Assembly (NCBI GenBank): GCA_964511265.1
Contig: CAZEES010000013.1
Span: forward strand, 1 to 32,100
Reading direction: 5' to 3'
Length of the DNA stretch: 32,100 nt
Source of the DNA: Nitrosopelagicus sp964511265
Lineage (GTDB): Archaea > Thermoproteota > Nitrososphaeria > Nitrososphaerales > Nitrosopumilaceae
Below, piece after piece: positions 21,915 through 29,331 of the stretch (positions within the stretch are counted from its first letter, which is position 1; each line of letters opens with the position of its first letter). The notes under the pieces are model-generated. The model had not been told where the DNA came from and made no database searches. It worked only from the letters and a program-made list of their open reading frames with translations. The translations under genes were made by a program, and so were the position numbers.

Positions 21915-22928
21915 ATGAAAATTGCAGTTATGGGCATGGGAGTAGCTGGAAGTTATCTTATGGCTAGACTAAAAAATTCAGAACACGAAGTAGTTGGATA
22001 TGAAAGGATGGTAGAAGAGAGACATGATTCAATTTGTGCATGGGGTACAATAAAAGAAGAATTAGTTAATTTTTGTAAAAAGGTTGATAGAGATTTTGAT
22101 GATTTCTTAATTCACGATGGTAAAAAGATGCATGTCAGAATGAATAATGATGTAAAATTTGATATCGGTTTGAAAGGACTGTGCACATATAACAAATTAG
22201 GATTGATTAAAGATTTCATTAAGGATTGTAATGTAATTTACGGCGAGGCTCCGCCATTAAAAGAACTTGAAAAAGAATACGATATGATCGTAGATTGTAC
22301 AGGATTTCATAGAGTTTACCTACCAAAAATGGAGCAAGATTTCTTTTTACCAACATATGAGTATAAAGTGGAATATGAAAATGGAGTACCTTATGATGAT
22401 TTTTACATTGAACCATTTCCAGGCATGTCAGGATACTTTTGGTACTTCCCATTGGGAGGTAAATTTGCACATATTGGTGCAGGAGATTACAATAAGAACC
22501 ACGTCAAGGCAACAGATGCATTTCTTGAAAAACATGGAGGAAAGGTAGTTGCAACTAAAGGACGGCCAATTAGATTGGCGACACCAGATAGATGCAAGCC
22601 ATATTATTCTGGAAAAGTGGTTGGCGTTGGGGAATCAATTGGAACTGTTTATGCATTGTTGGGAGAAGGAATCATTCCATCAATGCAATGTGTTGACATT
22701 TTCTTAGAAAATATGCATGACTTTAAGGCATATGAAAAAGCAGTTGAAAATCATTACAAAGTTTATGCCAAAGTGTTCAATTTTGTTAGAGCAAAAATTC
22801 ACCATGATTTCAATTTCTTAAAAGCACTACCAGATTTTATAGCAATATACAGATACATGAAAAAGCACGAAGATAGATTTGGAATGCACATCAAAATTGC
22901 AGACTTGCTTAAAGTTGCTAAAGCCTAA
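21915..22928 (+). CDS. FAD-dependent geranylgeranyl-reductase-family protein
   Basis: A 337-residue flavoprotein. The N-terminal dinucleotide fold IAVMGMGVAGSYLMARL binds FAD, followed by YERMVEERHDSICAWG. A second FAD contact is VVGVGESIGTVYALLGEGI (about 235-253), where the family usually reads GDAAG...GEGI. The middle FWYFPLGGKFAHIGAGDYN matches the substrate-binding half of geranylgeranyl reductases. In archaea such enzymes saturate isoprenoid chains of membrane lipids, which fits a lipid or quinone role here. The exact substrate cannot be told, and members are often paralogous. It overlaps the convergent Cys-cluster gene by 4 bp. Confidence 0.82.
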   Translation: MKIAVMGMGVAGSYLMARLKNSEHEVVGYERMVEERHDSICAWGTIKEELVNFCKKVDRDFDDFLIHDGKKMHVRMNNDVKFDIGLKGLCTYNKLGLIKDFIKDCNVIYGEAPPLKELEKEYDMIVDCTGFHRVYLPKMEQDFFLPTYEYKVEYENGVPYDDFYIEPFPGMSGYFWYFPLGGKFAHIGAGDYNKNHVKATDAFLEKHGGKVVATKGRPIRLATPDRCKPYYSGKVVGVGESIGTVYALLGEGIIPSMQCVDIFLENMHDFKAYEKAVENHYKVYAKVFNFVRAKIHHDFNFLKALPDFIAIYRYMKKHEDRFGMHIKIADLLKVAKA

Positions 22929-23629
22929 GACATACTGAGAGAACCAAAACCGTCCTTTAAAGTTCGACTTGATTTCATATTGTAATCATAAATGGTTGTA
23001 GAATAATCATCAAAGACTTCTTTCATCGAGTCAAGAGATTCAGAAAGATAGAATCCAGGACAATCCCCAGTAAATTGGAATGTTGCATGAATTCGTGCAC
23101 GGCCTTTTTCATTTTGTGCCCATGTTGAAAATGGATACAAGTAACAAACACCTGGACGTGAAGGATGTATTCCACATGCCCCCTCACCATCTAAAAATCT
23201 GCAGGAAATGTGACTGCCATCTTCAGCTTCAGTTTCATCTGTCTTTCTTTTTAGATTAATATTTGTCATTACCGATAAACCACCCGAAGGAGTGGGTTCA
23301 TCATGAGTTGCAATCAAAGTTTCTTGTTTTACAAAGTCAGATGTTTTTTGGTATTTCAAACCCTCACCAATTTGGATTAGATCATCAGATGTGAGTGGTA
23401 AACGTCCTTGTCTCTCGCAGCAGTTGTGGCAGTCTGGCCAGTAACATTTCCATAGAATGTATTTTTTTTCTTTTGGTAAATATGGAATATGAAATACCAC
23501 ATCTTTTACTTTTAATGTGAAATCTGTAACGTCGGTGTATTTTCCAAGAACAAAATCATGTAAAATTGGATCAACATCCCAGTCTTTTTCTAACAAGTCT
23601 AATGACTCTTGAATTTCTTTTTGGGACAT
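22925..23629 (-). CDS. YkgJ-type cysteine-cluster (metal-binding) protein
   Basis: A 234-residue protein with the CxxCxxxCC-type pattern of the YkgJ/UPF0153 family, thought to bind zinc or an iron-sulfur cluster. WKCYWPDCHNCCERQGRLPLT supplies four Cys, and SCRFLDGEGACGIHPSRPGVCYLYPF plus TGDCPGF supply the rest, the usual CGIxxxRPxxCRxYP arrangement. The N-terminal 60 residues and the C-terminal helix are family-variable. No function has been settled for this family. The start at 23629 has a TATA-like ATTATAATATC about 26-30 bp upstream. The gene is divergent from a small HTH-like gene only 32 bp away. Confidence 0.85.
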   Translation of the reverse strand: MSQKEIQESLDLLEKDWDVDPILHDFVLGKYTDVTDFTLKVKDVVFHIPYLPKEKKYILWKCYWPDCHNCCERQGRLPLTSDDLIQIGEGLKYQKTSDFVKQETLIATHDEPTPSGGLSVMTNINLKRKTDETEAEDGSHISCRFLDGEGACGIHPSRPGVCYLYPFSTWAQNEKGRARIHATFQFTGDCPGFYLSESLDSMKEVFDDYSTTIYDYNMKSSRTLKDGFGSLSMS

Positions 23630-23661
23630 TATTTCTTATATCCATAAAGTTTGATATTATA
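23630..23661. promoter_or_regulatory. 32-bp divergent promoter with interlocked TATA-like boxes
   Basis: The gap between the two divergent ATGs contains TTATATCC (about 23634-23641, plus), 25 bp before the HTH-like gene. On the minus strand ATTATAATATC (about 23652-23662) lies the same distance before the Cys-cluster gene. Each box nearly overlaps the other gene's start, so the two promoters should compete or be jointly controlled. Confidence 0.55.
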
Positions 23662-23982
23662 ATGTTGAGTGGAAAAGGCAAATACGCATCAGCCACGGAA
23701 AATAGGAGATTTGTTTGGAAGGAGATTGTGTGGCCACTAATCATAGAGGTTAATGATACAGAATTCTCTTTAGCGCAATATCAGAAAAAGCGTGATGAGA
23801 TTTGTGTAAAATATGGAATTTCAATAAATGCATTATCAAGAGGATTGGCATCATTAATTCAAAGAGGATTGCTTTACAAAGAAAGGCAATCATACTTTAT
23901 TCATTTTAGATTAATCCCATACATGCGACTGAATGCAGAGTGTGATTATGCAACTGCCTTGCATGAAATTAAGATAAGATAA
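23662..23982 (+). CDS. Small winged-helix-like protein, function unknown
   Basis: A basic protein of about 106 residues. I do not recognise a named family. The central part YQKKRDEICVKYGISINALSRGLASLIQRGLLYKERQSYFIHFRLIP reads as a helix-turn-helix with a following wing, in the style of winged-helix DNA-binding proteins. The N-terminus (MLSGKGKYASATENRRFVWKE) is basic. The start at 23662 is chosen because a TATA-like box lies 25 bp upstream. A longer frame beginning at 23566 would run through the divergent gene. It could regulate its divergent neighbour (inference from orientation only). Confidence 0.68.
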   Translation: MLSGKGKYASATENRRFVWKEIVWPLIIEVNDTEFSLAQYQKKRDEICVKYGISINALSRGLASLIQRGLLYKERQSYFIHFRLIPYMRLNAECDYATALHEIKIR

Positions 23983-23996
23983 GTTTTACAATAATG

Positions 23997-24004
23997 AATA
24001 TATT
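23997..24004 (+). promoter_or_regulatory. TATA box of tRNA-Gln
   Basis: AATATATT is centred 28 bp before the first tRNA base, the standard position for an archaeal promoter. Confidence 0.65.
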
Positions 24005-24028
24005 CACACATCTTGTAATTTTCCATAT

Positions 24029-24100
24029 AGCCCGGTAGTGTAGCGGCAAGCATAGGGGCCCCTGGAGCCTTTGACCTCGGTTCGAGTCCGGGCCGGGCTA
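24029..24100 (+). tRNA. tRNA-Gln, anticodon CUG
   Basis: A 72-nt cloverleaf folds by hand. The acceptor AGCCCGG pairs with CCGGGCT and leaves discriminator A. U8 is present. The D stem GTGT/GCAT encloses AGCGGCAA. The anticodon stem GGGGC/GCCTT, with two G-U pairs, encloses the loop CCCTGGA. The T arm is CTCGG-TTCGAGT-CCGGG. The loop gives anticodon CTG (Gln, codon CAG). Position 33, almost always U, is C here. No CCA is encoded. No intron is seen. The gene converges on uS7, whose stop lies 11 bp away. Confidence 0.93.
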
Positions 24101-24110
24101 CTGTAATTAA

Positions 24111-24707
24111 TTATCTAGAAGCTTGTGCGACTCTTTCTAACTCGTTCTTCTTTTTTACAGAAGGAGCAGCAGGGTCATTGTTTGCAGCCAATATCAAATG
24201 TTCTGCAATATATTCTTCAATTGGTTTTGGGTTTGAGAATGTAGCCTCCTTAATTGCATCTGCAATAAATCGAAGTGCTAAATCAACACGTCGAATTGGA
24301 GCAACATCAACTGATACATGATAAACTGTTCCACCATAGACGATTCTAGTTGTATCTTCATTTGGTGCAGAATTTTCAATTGCACGAACTAGTACCTCTA
24401 CTGGATTTTGACCAGTTTTTAGATTAATTATTTCAAATGCAAGTTTGATTATGTTAAGCGAGTGTTGCTTCTTACCACCTTGTCTTCCAGTGTTTTTTGC
24501 ATATTTTTTACCAAAATGCATTAGTTTGTTTGCTAATCGTTCTACAATGTTTACATCGCCCTTATTGAATCTCTTGAGCGCTGAACGACCAAAGTCTAGA
24601 GGATAAACTACTTGTTTTAGAGAGATGGCAGTTTTTAGACCTATATCCTTAATCTCAATTTCAGTTGTATCCCATTTTCTAAATAAAAGTAATTTTTGTT
24701 CAGTCAT
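24111..24707 (-). CDS. rps7: Small-subunit ribosomal protein uS7
   Basis: A 198-residue archaeal uS7 that nucleates the 30S head and contacts the E-site tRNA. It shows FNKGDVNIVERLANKLMHFGKKYAKNTGRQGGKK, the helical core GQNPVEVLVRAIENSAP, the beta-hairpin GGTVYHVSVDVAPIRRVDLALRF and the C-terminus KKNELERVAQASR. It is last in an eL30-nusA-uS12-uS7 unit, 4 bp behind uS12. Confidence 0.97.
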   Translation of the reverse strand: MTEQKLLLFRKWDTTEIEIKDIGLKTAISLKQVVYPLDFGRSALKRFNKGDVNIVERLANKLMHFGKKYAKNTGRQGGKKQHSLNIIKLAFEIINLKTGQNPVEVLVRAIENSAPNEDTTRIVYGGTVYHVSVDVAPIRRVDLALRFIADAIKEATFSNPKPIEEYIAEHLILAANNDPAAPSVKKKNELERVAQASR

Positions 24708-24711
24708 GTCT

Positions 24712-25149
24712 CTATCTTCTTGGTTTCTCTTTCTTTCCTAGTACTAATTCACGTAATGATGTATTGTTAACTTTGAAAATTTTAAATCTGACACCAGGAA
24801 TATCTCCCATTGCACCACCTTGAGTTGCACCCATTCCTTCAACATGTACTTCATCGTGTTCGTCTATGTAGTTCATTGCACCGTCACGTGGAAGAAATGC
24901 AGTAATTGATTTTCCATTTTTGATTAATTGTACTCTAACACATTTTCTTACAGCAGAGTTTGGTTGTTTTGCTTCAACACCTACTTTTTCTAAAACTATT
25001 CCTTTTGCTTGAGGAGCACCTGCAAATGGGTTTGATTTTCTATCTAATCCTAATTCTCTTCTTTTGTAAGTCGAGATAGCCCAACGTTGTTGTTTCTTCT
25101 TGTTACGAAGATCTCGTCCTGCAAATAGTCCTAAAGGTGATTTTGCCAT
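24712..25149 (-). CDS. rps12: Small-subunit ribosomal protein uS12
   Basis: A 145-residue uS12 of the decoding centre. SPLGLFAGRDLRNKKKQQRW is the archaeal N-terminus. AKQPNSAVRKCVRVQLIKNGK and FLPRDGAMNYIDEHDEV are the conserved decoding loops, followed by GDIPGVRFKIFKVNN. The ATG at 25149 lies 2 bp after the NusA stop and matches the family start. A GTG three codons upstream would overlap nusA. Confidence 0.97.
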   Translation of the reverse strand: MAKSPLGLFAGRDLRNKKKQQRWAISTYKRRELGLDRKSNPFAGAPQAKGIVLEKVGVEAKQPNSAVRKCVRVQLIKNGKSITAFLPRDGAMNYIDEHDEVHVEGMGATQGGAMGDIPGVRFKIFKVNNTSLRELVLGKKEKPRR

Positions 25150-25151
25150 TA

Positions 25152-25619
25152 TTACCACTCGAAAGCTTGTTCCTTACTATTAATCATTACATATGTAATG
25201 TTGAAATATCGACGTGCAAGTATTCTTGCTTTCTCTGCGTTACGACCTTCTCGTCCTACCACAACTCCCTTCTTTGCACCATCAACTTCTACATTGGCTT
25301 GGAAGGAACCATCCAGTCTTTCAGAGATTTTAATGTCAGTAATGTATTTTTCATTTAAAATATTTTTTAAAAGTCTAATTGGATCTTCATTATATTCTAC
25401 AAGTTCAACATTTCTGGCAATTTTGTTTTGAAGGGATTTGATATGTGCTCCACCTTTGCCAATTGCTAGACCCATTTTACCCTCATTAACAACAAAGATG
25501 ATTCTATCACGTTTTTCATCTTCAATGCAATCGCGTGCTGTGGCTTTAGTAATATTTTGGAATAATGACATAAGTTTCATTTGATCAGTTGTCAGTTTGA
25601 TTTCTTGTGTCATAGTCAT
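25152..25619 (-). CDS. nusA: NusA-like KH-domain transcription factor
   Basis: A 155-residue archaeal NusA, which has only the two KH domains and lacks the polymerase-binding and S1 domains of bacterial NusA. KH1 carries VNEGKMGLAIGKGGAHIKSL (GxxG loop GKGG) and KH2 carries GAKKGVVVGREGRNAEKARILA (GREG). Role: RNA binding during elongation or termination, not well defined in archaea. It lies between eL30 and uS12, a conserved archaeal order that usually follows the RNA polymerase genes. Two start ATGs two codons apart (25619, 25613) are both possible. Confidence 0.95.
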   Translation of the reverse strand: MTMTQEIKLTTDQMKLMSLFQNITKATARDCIEDEKRDRIIFVVNEGKMGLAIGKGGAHIKSLQNKIARNVELVEYNEDPIRLLKNILNEKYITDIKISERLDGSFQANVEVDGAKKGVVVGREGRNAEKARILARRYFNITYVMINSKEQAFEW

Positions 25620-25695
25620 TCTAGTTATTCAAAAAATTTTTCAGTCTCATTTAAACCTTGATTGGTTTTTGATTTTGGATAAGTATTTAGCAACA

Positions 25696-26010
25696 TCATT
25701 TGGATTCTGTTTCGTTTTGTAATGTTTTGATATCAGCATCAGCGATGTTGGTTAGGGAAATGGTTGAAACTCTAAATTGTAATCCACAGAGTTTTCCAAG
25801 GTTAACAGAGGTGTCATCGTATGAGATTGTTGAGATATTTGATTTTTTTGCGTCATCTTGTATTTTTTCACTGATATGACTTGGTACAGATTTTGAAAGA
25901 AGTACAAGTTTAGATTTTGAAATGTTGCCTAAGACTTGTTTTGTACCAATAATGTATGCATCTTCTTTGATTGCATCCTTGAGTGTCTTTTCTAGTTGTT
26001 TTTTTATCAT
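25696..26010 (-). CDS. rpl30e: Ribosomal protein eL30
   Basis: A 104-residue member of the eL30/L7Ae family. It shows KQLEKTLKDAIKEDAYIIGTKQVLGNISKSKLVLLSKSVP at the N-terminus, then VNLGKLCGLQFRVSTISL, a diagnostic eL30 end (LGxxCGxxFRVxxxSI). In other archaea it follows rpoA2. Here the polymerase genes are absent, and a small zinc-finger gene and 5S rRNA lie upstream. A TATA-like CTATAAG at 26042-26048 implies a short leader of about 9 nt. Confidence 0.93.
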   Translation of the reverse strand: MIKKQLEKTLKDAIKEDAYIIGTKQVLGNISKSKLVLLSKSVPSHISEKIQDDAKKSNISTISYDDTSVNLGKLCGLQFRVSTISLTNIADADIKTLQNETESK

Positions 26011-26041
26011 GTTGCTTGTATGAACGACGCAATTTTAGCGA

Positions 26042-26048
26042 CTTATAG
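26042..26048 (-). promoter_or_regulatory. TATA-like box of the eL30-nusA-uS12-uS7 unit
   Basis: The minus strand reads CTATAAG about 35 bp before the eL30 ATG, just past the zinc-finger stop codon. The predicted transcript would start about 9 nt before the ATG. Confidence 0.5.
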
Positions 26049-26056
26049 ATTTATTG

Positions 26057-26185
26057 TTAATACCCACGGCTATTACGATCTGGCTTGTCAATATTGGGAT
26101 TTCTAAAGCCGTGTTTTTCCATCATATGATTCAAAAATCGTATGTCGCTATCAAATTTTTCGCCACATACAGAACAATTTACCAT
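26057..26185 (-). CDS. 42-residue C2H2 zinc-finger microprotein
   Basis: A short open frame on the minus strand starts MVNCSVCGEKFDSDIRFLNH and ends DRNSRGY. Cys4 and Cys7 with His20 and His25 make a textbook C-x2-C-x12-H-x4-H zinc finger with Phe11 and Leu18 as hydrophobic core residues. A basic/polar tail of 17 residues follows. A TATA-like ACTATAAG is centred 27 bp before the ATG, so the gene has its own leaderless promoter. It lies between 5S rRNA and the eL30 operon. Target and function are unknown; nucleic-acid binding is the natural guess. Confidence 0.8.
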   Translation of the reverse strand: MVNCSVCGEKFDSDIRFLNHMMEKHGFRNPNIDKPDRNSRGY

Positions 26186-26208
26186 GTTTGGATTCAATGC
26201 GGCACCAA

Positions 26209-26216
26209 CTTATAGT
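26209..26216 (-). promoter_or_regulatory. TATA-like box of the zinc-finger microprotein gene
   Basis: The minus strand reads ACTATAAG, the same octamer as before argF, centred 27 bp before the microprotein ATG. It lies just after the 5S rRNA terminator. Confidence 0.6.
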
Positions 26217-26225
26217 TAATTGAAT

Positions 26226-26233
26226 TAAAAAGA
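26226..26233 (-). terminator. Oligo-T terminator of 5S rRNA
   Basis: Immediately after the 3' strand of 5S helix I the minus strand reads ATCTTTTTAA. A run of five T behind a stable stem is enough for archaeal termination. Confidence 0.5.
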
Positions 26234-26234
26234 T

Positions 26235-26347
26235 GCCAGCACTGTTGCTTCCCAACGGCTCTCGCATGTCAGTAACACAGCAGCGACATTTGGTTTGACT
26301 TCCAAGTTCGGAATGGGATTGGGTCGCACCCAAACGCTATGGCCGGC
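26235..26347 (-). rRNA. rrf: 5S ribosomal RNA
   Basis: The minus strand begins GCCGGCCATAGCG and ends CAGTGCTGGC; these ends pair as helix I (GCCGGC with GCTGGC, one G-U). Inside are the conserved GGGTGCGACCCAATCCCATT and CCGAACTTGGAAGTCAAACC segments of loops B-C and helix III, and the GCGAGAGCCGTTGGGAAGC arm. About 113 nt is counted between the helix I ends, and the mature RNA may extend a few bases further. No 16S or 23S lies beside it, so it is a stand-alone unit with its own promoter. Confidence 0.93.
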
Positions 26348-26370
26348 TTATCTTCTCAACAAATTATCTT

Positions 26371-26380
26371 TCATAATAAG
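26371..26380 (-). promoter_or_regulatory. TATA-like box of 5S rRNA
   Basis: The minus strand reads CTTATTATGA, centred about 27-29 bp before the 5S 5' end. Confidence 0.5.
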
Positions 26381-26431
26381 CTAACTAAAAAATTGTGAAT
26401 GGATTTTTTGGGAGATCAATTATTCATAGAA

Positions 26432-26441
26432 GTATAAATTA
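26432..26441 (+). promoter_or_regulatory. TATA-like box of the ABCE1 gene
   Basis: GTATAAATTA is centred 26 bp before the ATG at 26462, a leaderless arrangement back to back with the 5S promoter. Confidence 0.6.
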
Positions 26442-26461
26442 AAGCCACAGCGAATAACGTT

Positions 26462-28246
26462 ATGACGCATCGTGTTGCTGTACTAGACAAGGAATTATGC
26501 CAGCCCAAGAAATGTGGGTTAGAGTGCATCAAATATTGCCCAGTGAACAAGTCAGGAGCAGACTGTATTGTCCTAAATGAAGAGACGAAAAAGGCAACAA
26601 TAGATGAGAATATTTGTAATGGATGTGGAATTTGTGTCAAGGTTTGCCCATTTGATGCAATTACAATTGTGAATTTGGCTAGTGAACTAAAGACAGACAA
26701 GATTCACCAGTACGGAATGAATTCTTTTAGACTTTACAAATTGCCTACTCCAAAGAAAGGAGAAGTGGTAGGATTGTTAGGAAGGAACGGAATGGGAAAG
26801 AGTACAGTTGTGAATATTCTTTCGGGAATACTAAAACCAAATCTTGGAAATTATGAACAACCACCAGAATGGGATGACATTTTAAGATATTACAAAGGTA
26901 CAGAACTGAAGGCACATTTTGAAAAAATAAAAAATGGAGAGATTAAAGCATCGATTAAACCACAACAAGTTCATACCATTGCGGATGCATTTGATGGGAC
27001 AGGAAAAGAGCTGTTAGATAAATTTGATCAAAGAGGGGCATCTAGAGAACTGGTTAGACAATTAGGATTAGAAAATTCTTTAGAACAAAATCTCAAAGAA
27101 CTTAGTGGAGGGGAACTACAAAGATTATCTGTTGCAACTGCTGCGTCAAGAGATTCTGATTTTTACTTTTTTGATGAACCGTCATCTTACAATGACGTAT
27201 TCCAAAGAACAGGCGTTGCAAGAGTGATTCACAAACTTGCTGAAGAAGGAAAAAGTGTGATGGTGGTGGAGCATGATCTAACACTACTAGACTTTCTTAG
27301 CGACTACATTGAGGTTTTGTATGGAGTACCAGCAGCATATGGCATTGTTTCAACTGTGCTATCAACCAAAGTTGGAATTAATGTATTTCTTGACGGTTAT
27401 TTGCCAGCAGAGAATGTCAGATTTAGAGATAAGAAATTCACCTTTGATGCATCAACATCAGGCGATGAGATACTAGAAGGGGATACAGTCATCTCATATC
27501 CAAGACTGGAGAAGAAATACGATTCATTTTCAGTTTCAATTGAACCAGGAACTGTAAGAAAAGGAGAACTGCTTGGAATAATGGGTGCCAATGCATTAGG
27601 GAAAACAACAATGATGAAGATGATTGCAGGAGTTGAGAAACCAACTGAGGGTTCAGTTGATAAAAAGATCAAAATTTCATACAAACCACAATATCTTTCA
27701 AATGATGTCGACGTGGAAGTAATTTCAGTTTTAGAAAAATCAAATGGCTCTTCAATCGAGGGAAGTGCTGAAGAAGAGCAAATTTTGGACCCATTGAAAT
27801 TAAAAAAATTGTACAACAAATCAGTAAAGAATTTGTCAGGAGGGGAACTGCAGAAAGTTGCAATTGCATCATGCCTATTACAAAAAGTTGATTTGTATGC
27901 TCTAGACGAGCCATCTGCATTTTTAGATGTAGAGGACAGAATTGCAGTTGCTAAATTTTTGCAGAAGTTTGTTCGTTCATTTGGTAAATCTGCCATAATC
28001 ATTGATCATGACCTACAATTGATGGACTTGGTATCAGATTCCATGGTAATTTTTGAGGGAACATCCAGTGTATCTGGAATTGCAACATCTCCAATGCCAA
28101 AGACAGATGCAATGAATAGGTTCCTAGAATCACTTGACATCTCATTTAGAAGAGATGAGAAGACAAGTAGACATCGTGTGAATAAAGAAGCAAGCAGATT
28201 AGATAAAGAACAAAAGTCGACAGGTAATTATTATTTTAGAAAATGA
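26462..28246 (+). CDS. abce1: ABCE1/Rli1 ribosome-recycling ATPase
   Basis: A 594-residue twin-ATPase that splits ribosomes after termination or rescue, working with aRF1 or Pelota. Two 4Fe-4S clusters are formed by CQPKKCGLECIKYCPV and by CNGCGICVKVCPFDA (about 50-65). NBD1: Walker A GLLGRNGMGKST, signature LSGGELQRLSVA, Walker B FYFFDEPSSY, switch His in MVVEHDLTLLD. NBD2: GIMGANALGKTT, LSGGELQKVAIA, LYALDEPSAFLD, IIDHDLQLMD. All catalytic motifs are present. No membrane segments exist. The last 4 bp overlap the start of the Trm5-like gene (ATGA), so the two are probably translated together. Confidence 0.97.
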   Translation: MTHRVAVLDKELCQPKKCGLECIKYCPVNKSGADCIVLNEETKKATIDENICNGCGICVKVCPFDAITIVNLASELKTDKIHQYGMNSFRLYKLPTPKKGEVVGLLGRNGMGKSTVVNILSGILKPNLGNYEQPPEWDDILRYYKGTELKAHFEKIKNGEIKASIKPQQVHTIADAFDGTGKELLDKFDQRGASRELVRQLGLENSLEQNLKELSGGELQRLSVATAASRDSDFYFFDEPSSYNDVFQRTGVARVIHKLAEEGKSVMVVEHDLTLLDFLSDYIEVLYGVPAAYGIVSTVLSTKVGINVFLDGYLPAENVRFRDKKFTFDASTSGDEILEGDTVISYPRLEKKYDSFSVSIEPGTVRKGELLGIMGANALGKTTMMKMIAGVEKPTEGSVDKKIKISYKPQYLSNDVDVEVISVLEKSNGSSIEGSAEEEQILDPLKLKKLYNKSVKNLSGGELQKVAIASCLLQKVDLYALDEPSAFLDVEDRIAVAKFLQKFVRSFGKSAIIIDHDLQLMDLVSDSMVIFEGTSSVSGIATSPMPKTDAMNRFLESLDISFRRDEKTSRHRVNKEASRLDKEQKSTGNYYFRK

Positions 28247-29082
28247 CCAAGATGTTAAAGAGAGTCTTACAAGATGTTCTCTCAGAAGAAGAAAATGAAC
28301 AACTCATCTCTGCATTTGATCAGATTGGTGATATCATAATTGTAAGAATTCCAGACTCTTTAATTTCAAAAAAACAAGTTATCGGAAAAACCTTACTAGA
28401 ACAAGTCAGTACAGCAAATTCAGTTTTTTATCAGTCTTCACCAGTTGAAGGAGACTTTAGAACAAGACAACTAGAAGTGATTGCCGGAGAAGACAAGACC
28501 CAAACAGAATACAAAGAAAATGGCTGTAGATTTATCGTTGATGTAGAAAAAGCGTTCTTCTCACCAAGACTATCAACAGAAAGAGAACGAATTGCAGGAC
28601 TGGTAAAAGAAGGCGAAGTAATCATCAACATGTTTGGTGGCGTAGGAATGTTCTCCATACTTGCAGCAAAAGATACTCCATGCACGGTTTACAATATAGA
28701 CATCAACCCAGTTGCAGCACAATTATGCAGAGAAAACGCACAGATTAACAAACTCAAAGGAGAGATCATTTCGTTGAACGGGGATGCGACTCAAGTGATT
28801 AATGATCAATTGGTTGAAAAGGCAGATAGAGTTTTGATGTTGTTGCCTGAACGCTCGGATGAGTTTTTAGATTCGGCATTGCTTGGATTAAAAAACAAAG
28901 GGATAATTCACTACTATTCACATATACATGCTGATAAAAAACAGGATGCGCCAAAATTATCTGAAGAACATTTTTTGAGTGTTAACAAAACAGATGCAGA
29001 GATTATGACTTCACGAAATGTCAGACCCGTAGGACCAAGATTTTATCAAACTGTGGTAGATGTAAAAATTTCTAAAAGCTAA
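28243..29082 (+). CDS. trm5: Trm5-like tRNA (guanine-37-N1)-methyltransferase
   Basis: A 279-residue class I SAM methyltransferase of the Met-10/Trm5 family. The D2 region (GDIIIVRIPDSL, GKTLLEQVSTANSVF, CRFIVDVEKAFFSPRLSTERERIAGLV) is followed by the Rossmann domain with SAM loop INMFGGVGMFSILAAK, the acidic end of strand 2 in VYNIDINPVA, LLPERSDEFL and a C-terminal RNVRPVGPRFYQ. Its role would be m1G37 formation 3' of the anticodon, preventing frameshifts, or wybutosine-type modification. The N-terminal D1 domain of longer archaeal Trm5 proteins is missing. It overlaps ABCE1 by 4 bp and converges on a small membrane protein with a 4-bp overlap. Confidence 0.88.
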   Translation: MTKMLKRVLQDVLSEEENEQLISAFDQIGDIIIVRIPDSLISKKQVIGKTLLEQVSTANSVFYQSSPVEGDFRTRQLEVIAGEDKTQTEYKENGCRFIVDVEKAFFSPRLSTERERIAGLVKEGEVIINMFGGVGMFSILAAKDTPCTVYNIDINPVAAQLCRENAQINKLKGEIISLNGDATQVINDQLVEKADRVLMLLPERSDEFLDSALLGLKNKGIIHYYSHIHADKKQDAPKLSEEHFLSVNKTDAEIMTSRNVRPVGPRFYQTVVDVKISKS

Positions 29083-29297
29083 TCGTCTTCTATCAAGGAA
29101 GAAGGTTTTGCAGATGTTGTAGCCATCTGATAGCCAATCCATGAAACAATTCCCAAGACTCCACCTACAACCATGAGTATTGTCAATTGAAGAACAATTG
29201 GACTCCACTCAGAGAGCATTAACAGGTATGCATAGACAAAAAATGCAGCTATACAAGATACAAAGATGAAAATACCCATAGATTTTCGTCTTGACAT
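29079..29297 (-). CDS. Small two-helix membrane protein, function unknown
   Basis: A 72-residue protein with a basic start (MSRRKSMG) and two hydrophobic helices, IFIFVSCIAAFFVYAYLLML and IVLQLTILMVVGGVLGIVSW, then an acidic end (SLIEDD). The topology is predicted to be a hairpin with both ends inside. I do not recognise a family. It shares 4 bp with the convergent Trm5-like gene. It is 34 bp downstream of the rimI-like gene on the same strand and may be read through from it. Confidence 0.7.
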   Translation of the reverse strand: MSRRKSMGIFIFVSCIAAFFVYAYLLMLSEWSPIVLQLTILMVVGGVLGIVSWIGYQMATTSAKPSSLIEDD

Positions 29298-29331
29298 GTC
29301 GATTGGATCAAAAACAGTAATTTAACTGAAG

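Noticed and set aside
23566..23661. N-terminal extension of the small HTH-like protein with a hydrophobic segment
   Set aside because: It runs through the divergent gene's start and both promoters. The hydrophobic stretch is not a true signal peptide.
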